Shown one piece after another: positions 49,920 through 58,569 of a DNA stretch of 64,000 nt (positions are counted from its first letter, which is position 1; each line of letters begins with the position of its first letter). Source of the stretch: Caulobacteraceae bacterium (lineage in GTDB: Bacteria > Pseudomonadota > Alphaproteobacteria > Caulobacterales > Caulobacteraceae); the NCBI GenBank assembly GCA_947476325.1, contig CANJPZ010000001.1, forward strand, positions 124,001-188,000. The letters are read 5' to 3'. The notes beneath the pieces are model-generated. The model worked only from the letters and a program-made list of their open reading frames with translations, did no database searches and was not told the origin of the DNA. The translations under genes were made by a program, and so were the position numbers.

Positions 49920-49976
49920 TTCCCCGGGTAGCGGGCCGCTCTGCTTTCCGCTAGAAGCCCGCCACTGGCCTCAAAG

Positions 49977-50053
49977 GCACCCGTAGCTCAGCTGGATAGA
50001 GCGTTGCCCTCCGAAGGCAAAGGTCACACGTTCGAATCGTGTCGGGTGCGCCA
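49977..50053 (+). tRNA. tRNA-Arg (anticodon CCG), CCA encoded
   Basis: A 77-base cloverleaf. Acceptor GCACCCG pairs with CGGGTGC. The D-arm is GCTCAGCTGGATAGAGC, the anticodon arm TTGCC-CTCCGAA-GGCAA with CCG at the anticodon, the T-arm ACACG-TTCGAAT-CGTGT, then discriminator G and CCA. It would read CGG. tRNA-Arg(CCG) genes are frequent integration sites, and the accessory region begins right after it. Confidence 0.96.
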
Positions 50054-50540
50054 TTTTTTCCCATTGAAATCATTGGGGTATTTTTCAATCCCCCATGGGC
50101 GGCGCACCGCCATTCTAACTAATGGGGCACATAGGGGGCACGGATTGACGGAAAGAGTGGCTCGTTGGGACCCAAATTGCCCCGACCCCCACCCAGCCTT
50201 CGATCCCGGTTGGGGGGTACAGTCCTGGCACATAAGCCCCGCACAAATTTTTTGGCATTTTTGGCCCGCCAGGCAGACGCGCAGCCATAGGCCGCTTCTG
50301 ACTCATCTGAGCCGTTGGGAAGGTCTGCTTGCTGGCGATGGAGGCGTCCACAATGAAGCCGCGGGATGCCGTCGGTCCGTCCGGCCGTCCCCCTGGCCCT
50401 AAGACCAACATTGCGGGTGGATCACTTCAAGTGGTGCAGACCGCTCTGATTCAAGCAGATCGATGCGCCTCCAACGCGCTCCGCTAGCGGTTGACCCAAC
50501 GCCTCCCCTCCGATTAAACCGGGTAATGGAGAGCTTGACC
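50054..50540. other. Intergenic region after the tRNA, no convincing gene
   Basis: 487 bases starting with a T-run and AT-rich tract (CATTTTTTCCCATTGAAATC), then GC-rich DNA. The repeated phrases ATGGGGCACATAGGGGGCAC and ACAAATTTTTTGGCATTTTTGG look like those often found beside integrated elements. The only plus-strand frame of note is a 49-codon one from about 50338 (contains PSGRPPGPKTN), too short to call. No integrase was found on either strand. Confidence 0.5.
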
Positions 50541-51473
50541 ATGCGCCTATTGGCGGGACTTCTGATCACCGCCTTGGCCGCCACCGCCACCGCCACCGCC
50601 TACGCCGCGCCGCCCTACAATGCGCCGCGCAACTGGCTGGGCCAGCCTGACTTCGATGGCACGTGGTCGATGAACTCGATGACCCGGCTGGAGCGGCCGC
50701 GCAACATTCCCAACCTCGTCCTCACGCCCGAGCAGCTGAAGACCCCGCCCGCCCAGATACTGCCCAGCGACAGTGTCGGCACCTATGAAAGCGACCCGAC
50801 CGACAGCTTCCAGGCCGGCTGGGCGAAGCTCGGCGACGAGTACCGCTCGTCCTGGATCATCGAGCCCGCCGACGGTCGCATCCCCTTCAGCGAGGCCGGG
50901 ATCCGGCTGGGCGCCCCCCGGGGCAGCGGCAGTCGGGACAACCCCGAGGCCCGCAGCAACTACGAGCGTTGCCTGACTACCCCGCTGAGTGGCCCGCCGA
51001 TGATCAATTCCGCCTACAATAACAACATGCAGTTCGTGCAGACCCGTGACGCCATCGCCATTAACCAGGAGGCGAACCACGAAGTCCGCATTATCCGCCT
51101 GAATACTAATACCCACGGCCCTAACCGCCAGTGGTTCGGCGATTCCATCGGCCACTGGGAAGGCGCGACCCTGGTCGTTGAAACCACGGGCTTCACCCCC
51201 TCCCAGAACGAGCGCCGCGCCTCGACCACCCGGCTGGTCATGTCGCCGAACGCCAAGGTGACCGAGCGCTTCACTCGCATCTCGCCGACCCAGATCAAGT
51301 ACGAGTTCACAGTCGACGACCCCGATGCCTTCACCCAGGTGTGGAAGGGCGAACTGCCCCTGACTGTGACCACCGAGCCCACCTTCGAATACGCCTGCCA
51401 CGAGGGGAATTACGGCCTGACCAACATCTTGGCCGGAGCGCGCTACGAGGAAGCCCAGCGGACGGGGAAGTAG
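50541..51473 (+). CDS. Secreted protein of a widespread uncharacterised family
   Basis: 310 residues with a signal peptide (MRLLAGLLITALAATATATAYA). The mature part begins NWLGQPDFDGTWSMNSMTRLERP and contains IIEPADGRIPFSEAG, NHEVRIIRLN and GDSIGHWEGATLVVETTGF. I recall this pattern from a large family in Acidobacteria and sphingomonads with no known function; it may bind a ligand with its beta-rich domain. ATG at 50541 follows GGAG; an ATG at 50526 is an alternative. GC content is like the core genome, unlike the genes that follow. Confidence 0.72.
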   Translation: MRLLAGLLITALAATATATAYAAPPYNAPRNWLGQPDFDGTWSMNSMTRLERPRNIPNLVLTPEQLKTPPAQILPSDSVGTYESDPTDSFQAGWAKLGDEYRSSWIIEPADGRIPFSEAGIRLGAPRGSGSRDNPEARSNYERCLTTPLSGPPMINSAYNNNMQFVQTRDAIAINQEANHEVRIIRLNTNTHGPNRQWFGDSIGHWEGATLVVETTGFTPSQNERRASTTRLVMSPNAKVTERFTRISPTQIKYEFTVDDPDAFTQVWKGELPLTVTTEPTFEYACHEGNYGLTNILAGARYEEAQRTGK

Positions 51474-51660
51474 CTCTCGTCCTAGTGGAGCGTCCTCAGG
51501 CGAGACGAGAGGCCTATGCCCGGCGGGCGAGCAGGGCAATGGAGGGGACAAGCCTTCTAGCCAAATTCGAGTGACCGGCGGCTCATTCCGGAACGTGGCG
51601 TTAGATTTAGCCGCAGCCATCCACGCTGAAAATTGGGCAGTGTCAAAGTCGGGGTTCTTG

Positions 51661-51983
51661 AGGGTTTTGCTCTCATCTTCGTTCCTGCGTCACTGCGATG
51701 AGACCAAAACCCTCCGTTAGCGGGAACCTTCAATCTGTCTCATGGGTCCTGACGGCGGACACGCACGGACACAATACGAACAGCAGGCCGAAGAGTTCAG
51801 GCTTGCGTTTTGCGACTATCTTCAGCCGTTCGTGGATGAGGCGCTCGGTCTGCCCTAAGGCCCATTCCCAGAAAGGCTTGGCTGTTCGCCGTCAGCACCA
51901 ATGAGTAAGATTGAGGGTTTCCGCTAACGGAGGATTTTGGTCTCATCGCAGTGACGAAGGAACGAAGATGAGACCAAAACCCT
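51661..51983. repeat. Nested inverted repeat, two 101-bp arms (insertion-sequence debris)
   Basis: 51661-51761 and 51883-51983 are inverted copies with about 90% identity by my alignment, separated by 121 bases. Each arm contains its own hairpin, TTTTGGTCTCATC facing GATGAGACCAAAA (one base differs in the first arm). Each also holds a CTCCGTTAGCGG segment, and its inner end reads CTCATGGGTCCTGACGGCG or a close variant. A weaker copy of that inner end recurs at 52190-52245. This looks like ends of related insertion sequences left after insertion and decay. Confidence 0.7.
51742..51858 (+). other. Small open frame between the repeat arms
   Basis: 38 codons from ATG 51742 (MGPDGGHARTQYEQQAEEFR, ending FVDEALGLP). 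It starts inside the first repeat arm and fills the spacer. The amphipathic, acidic sequence could be a real peptide or the remnant of a longer gene; there is no ribosome site. Listed because it is the only content of the spacer. Confidence 0.2.
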
Positions 51984-52027
51984 TGCCCCATGGGACGACG
52001 CCCGGTGAACGGGTGGCGAAGGATACC

Positions 52028-52168
52028 CGCTACCACGCGAGCCTGGACAACGCGGCGCCGGCGGACGCCTACTTCGGCCGAGCCGCCGACATCCTGCGCC
52101 GGCGGGCCAGAATTAAACGCCAGACCATCGAGCATCGGCGCTTGCAACACCGAAAATTCGCAGCCTAA
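52028..52168 (+). pseudogene. C-terminal stump of an IS3-like DDE transposase
   Basis: The frame ends RYHASLDNAAPADAYFGRA, then RARIKRQTIEHRRLQHRKFAA and stop, the characteristic C-terminus of an integrase-core (IS3-type) transposase. Only about 46 residues remain; the catalytic DDE region is absent and the upstream sequence is the inverted repeat arm. It is therefore a truncated, inactive copy. Confidence 0.75.
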
Positions 52169-52189
52169 ATATCAATCCCAGATGAAGCC

Positions 52190-52245
52190 AACTCTCCGCT
52201 AAATCCGGGCCCCACCTGTCTCAAATGTTCTGACGACGTACAACG
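52190..52245. mobile_element. Probable insertion-sequence right end
   Basis: Twenty bases after the transposase stump, CTCTCCGCTAAATCC and CTGTCTCAAATGTTCTGACG occur in the same order and spacing as CCTCCGTTAGCGG and CTGTCTCATGGGTCCTGACG in the repeat arm at 51710-51756. Position after a transposase C-terminus suggests these are terminal inverted repeats of the same IS group. Confidence 0.5.
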
Positions 52246-52406
52246 TGAACGAACAGTCCACCGAGTACTGGATAGACCACCTCAAGCGCCGCAGTTGCGA
52301 GGTGTTAGAGGAGGACACCTCCCAGGTCCGGGCGCTGGCGGCCAACGACAAGGCCAAATACATAGAAAATACTGGTCTGGTGCTGGTCAACAAGGCGCGG
52401 CTGTAA
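52245..52406 (+). other. Short open frame after the IS end
   Basis: 53 codons from GTG 52245: (M)NEQSTEYWIDHLKRRSCEVL followed by EEDTSQVRALAANDKAKYIE and ending VLVNKARL. The composition is protein-like and charged. It directly abuts the IS end, so it may be the 3' part of a gene cut by the insertion. No clear ribosome site; no family recognised. Confidence 0.35.
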
Positions 52407-52485
52407 ACCTGCGGCCTTTCCAACCCTGCAACTTATCCTTCCGCGAGGCCGCTTTATAACGCGGTCGCCTAAACGAGAGGCTGCC

Positions 52486-53226
52486 ATGAACTACAAGATA
52501 GCAATTGTGACGCCCTACTATGAAGAGCCCGCCGACATGATTGAGCGGTGCGTTCAAAGCGTGCGCGCCCAAGGTGTAGACTGCGTTCATATTCTCGTTG
52601 CAGACGGCAGGCCGCTCAAGATTTTCGATGGACGTCAAGATGTTCTCCACCTTACACTTCCCCGTTGCAATGCAGATTATGGCAACACACCTCGTGGTTT
52701 GGGAGCGATGTTTGCTGAGGCGCAAGGATTTGACGCGGTTGCATTCCTCGATGCCGACAATTGGTATGAGCCCGATCACATTGCAGAGCTTCTAAATATT
52801 CGACGGCAATCAGGAGCATCTCTTATTGCCTGTAAAAGACAATTCTTCAGTCTTTCTGGAGAATGTCTGCCTATAATAGAACATCTCGAAGAGCAAAAAC
52901 TTCACGTTGATACGAGTTGCTGGCTTATTTTTCGAGAGGCGTTTGGATCATTTAGGGCATGGTTCATGCCAAAAGAAATTAGTTCAATATGTGACAGATT
53001 ATTTTTTCAAAATGTTCAAAATAACGGCTACACAATTGCCTTCTCCGATCAACGAACAGTCTGTTACCTGTCCCGATACGCGGCACATTACTTGGCGGCA
53101 AGAATGCCCATTCCCTTAGAGGCGGACCATAATTTAACCAATTTACCTGGCGACTTTTTACAAACGCCCGCAGGCATGAAGGCGGTTTTTGACCGTTTAG
53201 GGTTTTGTCCGACCGTGTATTGGTAG
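52486..53226 (+). CDS. GT2-like glycosyltransferase (GT-A fold)
   Basis: 246 residues. MNYKIAIVTPYYEEPADMIE is the nucleotide-binding first strand, LVADG follows, and FDAVAFLDADNWYEPDHIAE carries the DxD-type metal motif (DAD). The C-terminal part is shorter than in classical GT2 enzymes and has no membrane helix. ATG at 52486 follows GAGAGG. The gene is clearly AT-richer than its surroundings, a sign of transfer, and lies between IS debris and an autotransporter. Donor and acceptor are unknown; modification of the autotransporter is a possibility only. Confidence 0.78.
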   Translation: MNYKIAIVTPYYEEPADMIERCVQSVRAQGVDCVHILVADGRPLKIFDGRQDVLHLTLPRCNADYGNTPRGLGAMFAEAQGFDAVAFLDADNWYEPDHIAELLNIRRQSGASLIACKRQFFSLSGECLPIIEHLEEQKLHVDTSCWLIFREAFGSFRAWFMPKEISSICDRLFFQNVQNNGYTIAFSDQRTVCYLSRYAAHYLAARMPIPLEADHNLTNLPGDFLQTPAGMKAVFDRLGFCPTVYW

Positions 53227-53381
53227 AAGTCGCCCGATCGGGCATGGATCCCCCCGATGTTCCACTAGAGACTGACCGTGGTGGTGGTGTCGTCGGGGCG
53301 GATGAGGGGCGAGGGCGACGCGCCCTGATTAAGTCGCTAGAACTCCCGGGCGGGTCGCAATGCCTCGCTGAGGAGCCCATC

Positions 53382-53888
53382 ATGCAACTTTCAATGTACC
53401 AGGCGTCTGCGCCGGTTTTTTCAAAGGGCCTGCGGGCTCTTCTGGGAATCCTCAAGAAGGCGGATGCGCATGCAGTGGCGAGGGGGATCGAGCCTGCAGC
53501 ACTGCTGCAAGCGCGGCTCTATCCCGACATGCTGCCCTTCACCCGGCAGATCCATCTATGCACCGATTTCGCCAAGGGGGCCGTGGCCAGGTTGGCCGGC
53601 TCGGAACCGCCGTCCTTCCAAGACGTGGAAACCACCTTTCCCGAGTTAATCGCCCGCGTAGAGAAAACCATTGCGGCGGTGGGGGGCTTCACGGCCCCGC
53701 AAGTGGATGGCTCGGAGGACCGGGACATCACCCTGATACGCCGCGGCGAAACCAGCGTCGTCAAAGGTCAAGCCTATCTGCTGGAACAAGCCATGCCGAA
53801 CTTCTATTTCCACCTGACTACAGCCTTCGCGATATTGCGCCACAATGGCGTGGAAATCGGCAAGAAGGACTTCCTGGGCATAGCCTAA
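53382..53888 (+). CDS. DUF1993 family protein
   Basis: 168 residues, all helical in appearance. MQLSMYQASAPVFSKGLRAL, QARLYPDMLPFTRQIHLCTD and AMPNFYFHLTTAFAILRHNG are the conserved stretches of DUF1993, a DinB-like four-helix bundle family. Function unknown; metal binding through scattered histidines is possible. ATG at 53382 follows GAGGAG. GC content returns to the genome norm here, unlike the glycosyltransferase gene before it. Confidence 0.88.
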   Translation: MQLSMYQASAPVFSKGLRALLGILKKADAHAVARGIEPAALLQARLYPDMLPFTRQIHLCTDFAKGAVARLAGSEPPSFQDVETTFPELIARVEKTIAAVGGFTAPQVDGSEDRDITLIRRGETSVVKGQAYLLEQAMPNFYFHLTTAFAILRHNGVEIGKKDFLGIA

Positions 53889-54256
53889 TGCCACTCGAGG
53901 CCACGTCGTTTGGGGCGCCGGCTCTCGAGAGGCGATCCAGTGAGTGGCCCAGGCGGCCTAATTACATAATTATTTCAACTATATAGATGCTTCCGGCCTC
54001 ATTCTTGCCGGTGCGCCATTCCTTTCAATGGGTTATCGACAGCCCTTAGGTCGCCTGCTTCCCAGAACTTCGACTTGGGAAGCGCATGGGAAGCACCGCG
54101 ACATGGCCTGACATGCCGCCGGGCTGGTCATGGCCTAGAGCTCGGCCCGCCTGCCATTCCTGCGCCCAGCTCACCTCTAGCGTTGGCGACCGCAGCACGG
54201 TAACACTAAAACCAGACCACGAGTTATGATCTGAAAAACAAAACGGGGCCCTTACA
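53889..54256. other. Intergenic region with a possible att-like repeat and autotransporter promoter
   Basis: 368 bases. An AT-rich patch (AATTACATAATTATTTCAAC) lies at about 53960-53982. GGTGCGCCATT at 54010-54020 repeats the last nine bases of the tRNA-Arg gene plus two beyond it (50045-50055). Further on, TGGGAAGCGCATGGGAAGC is an internal duplication. The last 60 bases are AT-rich and probably hold the autotransporter promoter. No gene is evident. Confidence 0.5.
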
Positions 54257-57200
54257 TTGAAAAATTATCTGAAATACTCTCTCCCAAGTGCATTTTACAA
54301 AATAATTCCGGCCTGCGCGATAATTCCGCTCTCAATTTTTATTTTTCCGACGTCGGCTACTGCTGCTCCTGCTCTCGCTCCTTGCACAGCCAATGCCGAC
54401 ACCGTCACCGAATGTTCTGGGCCCGTAAATATTACAATCCCCGTTACAAATTACACAAATGTTTTAGGCTCCGTAATTTCGCGCTTTATAAATGCATCGC
54501 CACCCAATGGGTCCGGCATAATTTTAGGTGATTCTGTAACTATTTCTGGACAATTGCGAAATGCCGGAACGGTGACGCTTACAAACAATAAAACCTCTAC
54601 AGTGCCAGTTATTGGCATAGAGCTAAACGCTGGCTCATCAGTAGACAAAATATTGAATGACGGGACGCTGCTCATAATAAACAACGCCAATACGGGGCAA
54701 CAGAACAGCGCCCCTTTCGCCGCGGCGATTTACGCGCACTCGAATGCTAGAGTTCAAACTCTAATTAGCTCCGGAACCATTACTGTAGATAATGTGTCCG
54801 TATTTGCTAACGGAAATTCATATGGCATCAGCAATGAGGGGGGAATTATTGGTTCATCTTCATGTTCCTCAATTGCCAATTTGGCTTCATGCATCAGCAC
54901 CGCATCAGGACTGCTGTACAATAGCAATGCTATATATTCACGCAGCAACGGCATGGGAACTGCGCGGGGAATAAACAACGGATTTGGCGGAACAATATAC
55001 CTTTTAAGAAACTCCGGAACAATAAGTGCAATTGGCTCTGCGCAGGCGGGATATTACGGCTCATATAACGCGGTAGGCATTTATAATGACGGTCAATATT
55101 ATGGTGGTAACATAGGTCTACTTATAAATGAACAGGACGGAATAATAACGTCAGATAGGTTTGGCATTTCAAATACGTCTTACTGTAGCTCCGGAGTCGG
55201 CTGCTACGGGGACCCCACTTCGAGAAGCGCCATTGGAACTATTAATAACTACGGAAAAATCAATATAACATCGACAGCCCCTATTGATGGATCGGGAGTC
55301 AACATTGCGGCTGGAATACTTAACCTTGGCGGGGAAATCGGCTTTATTAACAATGGCGGGTCAATAAATATTAGCGGAGCAAACCGCTGGGGCCTTGTAA
55401 ACAGCAACAGCATTTCGACGCCATCGCTTCATGGAAACATTGGCGAGATTACCAATACAGGCACGATATCAGCGATCGGCGCTGGATCGATGGGGATTGT
55501 TAATCTGGGTTCAATCAATACGCTCAACAATCTTCAGGGCGAGGGAAACTTAAGCGGCCCCTTAACTTACGCCGGCATTCTTCCTCTGAATTACGCCATT
55601 ATAATTCGCAGCATCTTTGAATATGGGCAGCTCTCCGTATCGGGACTTTCATACGGGCAGATTGTATTATCTACGGCCTCGGGCCCAATGTCTTTCAGTA
55701 TCTACAGCGGGTCTAACGTATCGCCGGGGACATATTACAACGTTCTCCAGGGGTTTAACTCGCTTGGTGACGTTAGTGGCGCAACGGGCATCTATGGTGA
55801 ATATACCTATTCACTAGTGGCAAACGCCTCCGCCGCTTCCGCCTGGAACCTGTTGATCAGCCCCCGCAGTTCCAACATCGGGATGGGGCAGGCGAGCTAT
55901 GCGATCAGCAACCTCGGCTCCAGCGTCACGCCTGTTTTTGCCGGGGGAACCCTGGTCATCGATTCCAACGCGCAAACTTATACGCAGAATTTTTCCCTCG
56001 ACGGGTCCAGTACGAATACCATCAATCAAAACGGCAATTCCGCAGTTTTGGCCGGCGTGATTTCCGACGCCACCCTTGGCGGAAAGATCTTGTTTGCTAA
56101 CGGAGGCGCTGGCGGCTCGGTCACCTTAAGTGGCGCCAACACCTACTCGGGAGGCACAACGATTCAGGGGGGCGCAACCGTACTTGTAGGCTCTGACACC
56201 GCACTTGGAACTGGCATCGTTAATATGGAAGAAGGTAGCGCCCTCGGCTTTCACAGCGGCGGCGGCAGCGGCGGCATTTCAATCGCTAATGACTTCGCCC
56301 TATCCGGCGACCCAATCTTCATCACCGAACTCGGCGCAACTAATACCCTTTCAGGCGTCCTAGCTGACGGCGCCCAAGCGGGTGACGTTGTCGTCAGGGG
56401 CGCGGGCACCTTGGTGCTGACCGGCGCCAACACCTACTCGGGCGGCACAACGATCGATTCTGGGTCTACGCTCCAAATTGGCGCTGGCGGAACAGTGGGA
56501 TCGGTGATTGGGGCGATTATCAATAACGGGGCGCTGGTCTCAAATCGCTCCGATGCGGCAATGCTTTCCAGTGCCGTTTCGGGTATTGGCTCACTATTAA
56601 AATCCGGCGCGGGAACCCTGACCCTGTCGGGGGCCAACACCTACTCAGGCGGCACCACTGTCTCGGTTGGGACGCTAACGGGTGATAGCATCTCGCTGCA
56701 AGGCGCGATTAACAACAATGCAGCCCTAGAGTTCGCGCAAGCCAGCAACGGTACCTATTCAGGCTCCATTTCGGGTATTGGCTCACTATTAAAATCCGGC
56801 GCGGGAACCCTGACCCTATCGGGGGCCAGCACCTACTCAGGCGGCGCCACTGTCTCAGCGGGCCGCCTGAATGTAACAGGCTCTCTGGCTAGTTCAGCGG
56901 TAACGGTCCTGAGTGGAGCCTCGCTTGGCGGCACCGGCACGGTTGGCGCGCTGACGGCGATGTCTGGCTCGACGGTGAATCCGGGCAGTTCGATCGGGGA
57001 ACTTGCAGTGAACGGCGGCCTGACATTAGCCGCGGGCTCGACTTTGGCGATCGAAGTCTCGCCGACCGGAGCGGACCGGATCTCGGCCACGGGGGCGGCC
57101 TCCATTTCCGGTAATTTGGTCGTGACGCCGGGATTTGGCGCCTACACCACGTTTAACCAGAGCTTCACCCTGATCTCATCGAGTGCGCGCACGGGCACCT

Positions 57201-58399
57201 TCGCCTCGAGCGCGCTCGGCAACTACGGCGCCGCCTTTGCGCCAGACCTGATTTATAATGGCACTTCGGTTATCCTGCGCCTGGCACCGGCTTCTCTGGT
57301 TACCCAGAGCGGCGAACTGACCGGTAATGCGCTTGCTGTTGCGACGTCCTTTGATGAGGCGGCGCAGGGTGGCTATAATCCGCAGTCGTTCTTCGAGCTG
57401 TATACTCAGGGCGCGAACCTCAGCGCCGCACTTGGGCAGTTCTCTGGCGAAATCCACAGCGCCGAGCGCCGGACCGAGCTACAAGGCTCCCGCGTTGTTC
57501 GCGATGCTGCACTTGATCGCCTGAGTGATGGCCTGGTGACGGAGGCTGGAACCCGTTCGCTAGCGAGTGAGCATGTCGGCAAGTCAACTAGCATCTGGAT
57601 TAGGGCTGCAGATTCATGGGGGACAGCCAAGGCTGACGGGACAGGCGCCAAGTTCAAGACGGAGCAGGCCGGGGTTCTGACTGGAGTGGACTTTGCCAGC
57701 AACGGCTTCAAGTTTGGCGGAATGTTCAGTTACACGAGCGCAGACCTTAGTTTTGCGAGCCTTGGCCAGTCGAACGTAAAAAGCACGGGCGGCGCGATTT
57801 ATGCGGGCTATCGTCAGGATGGCGCCGGCTTTGCTGTTGGCATGGGCGGCGCCATCGCCGGCACGACAGCCACTGACAGTCGCTCGATCACTCTGACGGG
57901 TCTGTCACAGACCCTGAAGGGCAAGGTGAATGGTACTAGCGCCCAGATCTTTGGCGAAGCATCTTATGACTTAGCCAGTGCTGAAAATGTCCGGATTGAA
58001 CCATTTGCACGCCTTGCCGGTGTCAAGATCGACAGCAAAGCGTTTGCCGAGACTGGCGGGGTGGCAGCGCTGAGTGGGGTCAAGCAGAGCAATAATCTGA
58101 CGATGACGACCCTTGGCCTGCGCGGGGTCTATATAAACGACAAGGCGGCCCTGAGCAGCTCCGTTGGATGGCAGTCCACCGGTGGCGATCGTTCGGCACC
58201 CACGGCCCTAGAGATGACAGTGGTTAACACGCCCTATGAGGTGCGCAGCGCCGCGCTTGACAAAAGCGCTGTCGCACTCGAGGCGCAGGCCAGCTTCCAC
58301 CTGTCCCCGAACGCCACACTTTCCGCCGGCTACAACGGCGTGATCGGCAGCAAAAACAGCGATCATGGTGCGCGTGCAACAATAAGCTACGCTTGGTAA
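54257..58399 (+). CDS. Autotransporter (type Va) with PATR passenger repeats
   Basis: 1380 residues from a probable TTG start. A signal peptide (YKIIPACAIIPLSIFIFPTS region, cut near ATAAPA) leads a ~1050-residue beta-helical passenger. Four autotransporter-associated repeats with GANTYSGGTT-type cores lie at about residues 626, 723, 792 and 856. The C-terminal ~270 residues form the beta-barrel domain, starting near STSIWIRAADSWGTAKADG and ending ATISYAW with a terminal aromatic residue as usual. The first ~530 codons are AT-rich and Asn/Ser/Ile-rich, whereas the barrel is GC-richer, so the passenger looks imported. It should be surface exposed; adhesion is the common role but unproven. Confidence 0.9.
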   Translation: MKNYLKYSLPSAFYKIIPACAIIPLSIFIFPTSATAAPALAPCTANADTVTECSGPVNITIPVTNYTNVLGSVISRFINASPPNGSGIILGDSVTISGQLRNAGTVTLTNNKTSTVPVIGIELNAGSSVDKILNDGTLLIINNANTGQQNSAPFAAAIYAHSNARVQTLISSGTITVDNVSVFANGNSYGISNEGGIIGSSSCSSIANLASCISTASGLLYNSNAIYSRSNGMGTARGINNGFGGTIYLLRNSGTISAIGSAQAGYYGSYNAVGIYNDGQYYGGNIGLLINEQDGIITSDRFGISNTSYCSSGVGCYGDPTSRSAIGTINNYGKINITSTAPIDGSGVNIAAGILNLGGEIGFINNGGSINISGANRWGLVNSNSISTPSLHGNIGEITNTGTISAIGAGSMGIVNLGSINTLNNLQGEGNLSGPLTYAGILPLNYAIIIRSIFEYGQLSVSGLSYGQIVLSTASGPMSFSIYSGSNVSPGTYYNVLQGFNSLGDVSGATGIYGEYTYSLVANASAASAWNLLISPRSSNIGMGQASYAISNLGSSVTPVFAGGTLVIDSNAQTYTQNFSLDGSSTNTINQNGNSAVLAGVISDATLGGKILFANGGAGGSVTLSGANTYSGGTTIQGGATVLVGSDTALGTGIVNMEEGSALGFHSGGGSGGISIANDFALSGDPIFITELGATNTLSGVLADGAQAGDVVVRGAGTLVLTGANTYSGGTTIDSGSTLQIGAGGTVGSVIGAIINNGALVSNRSDAAMLSSAVSGIGSLLKSGAGTLTLSGANTYSGGTTVSVGTLTGDSISLQGAINNNAALEFAQASNGTYSGSISGIGSLLKSGAGTLTLSGASTYSGGATVSAGRLNVTGSLASSAVTVLSGASLGGTGTVGALTAMSGSTVNPGSSIGELAVNGGLTLAAGSTLAIEVSPTGADRISATGAASISGNLVVTPGFGAYTTFNQSFTLISSSARTGTFASSALGNYGAAFAPDLIYNGTSVILRLAPASLVTQSGELTGNALAVATSFDEAAQGGYNPQSFFELYTQGANLSAALGQFSGEIHSAERRTELQGSRVVRDAALDRLSDGLVTEAGTRSLASEHVGKSTSIWIRAADSWGTAKADGTGAKFKTEQAGVLTGVDFASNGFKFGGMFSYTSADLSFASLGQSNVKSTGGAIYAGYRQDGAGFAVGMGGAIAGTTATDSRSITLTGLSQTLKGKVNGTSAQIFGEASYDLASAENVRIEPFARLAGVKIDSKAFAETGGVAALSGVKQSNNLTMTTLGLRGVYINDKAALSSSVGWQSTGGDRSAPTALEMTVVNTPYEVRSAALDKSAVALEAQASFHLSPNATLSAGYNGVIGSKNSDHGARATISYAW
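56577..56856 (+). repeat. Direct 88-bp duplication inside the autotransporter gene
   Basis: 56577-56664 (TTTCGGGTATTGGCTCACTA...) recurs at 56769-56856 with only about three base differences, an exact 192-base (64-codon) period. It encodes the SGIGSLLKSGAGTLTLSGA unit. Near-identity at synonymous sites means a recent duplication or gene conversion, not just protein-level repetition. Confidence 0.85.
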
Positions 58400-58403
58400 C
58401 TCG

Positions 58404-58430
58404 GGCCATCTTGGCCAGCCCCCGAGGGGC
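58404..58430 (+). terminator. Possible tandem hairpins after the autotransporter
   Basis: GGCCATCTTGGCC and GCCCCCGAGGGGC follow each other just after the stop codon. Both are short GC stems without a T-tract, so this is a weak terminator call. Confidence 0.3.
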
Positions 58431-58569
58431 GCCTGTCGTTCCAGCCTCGTTTGAGGGGGCGCGGGACCGATGCGCGCCCCTCCCCGGCGAGACCGTTTGT
58501 CGCAAGTCGCTGGTCTTTCGTCGGGATGAGCCTAGACCTAGCCAGCCGAATCAGGTCGTGGGGGATGGA

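Noticed and set aside
50115-50411. A 98-codon minus-strand frame next to the tRNA, considered as an integrase remnant
   Set aside because: It has no tyrosine-recombinase motif (R..H.R..Y), is Pro/Gly-rich, and has no ribosome site.
52979-53455. A 158-codon minus-strand frame across the end of the glycosyltransferase gene
   Set aside because: Overlaps two better genes and is Ser/Arg/Pro-rich without domain features.
54257-58399. CRISPR-like reading of the repeats in the autotransporter gene
   Set aside because: The repeats are in frame, unequal in spacing, encode PATR units, and lack unique spacers of constant length.
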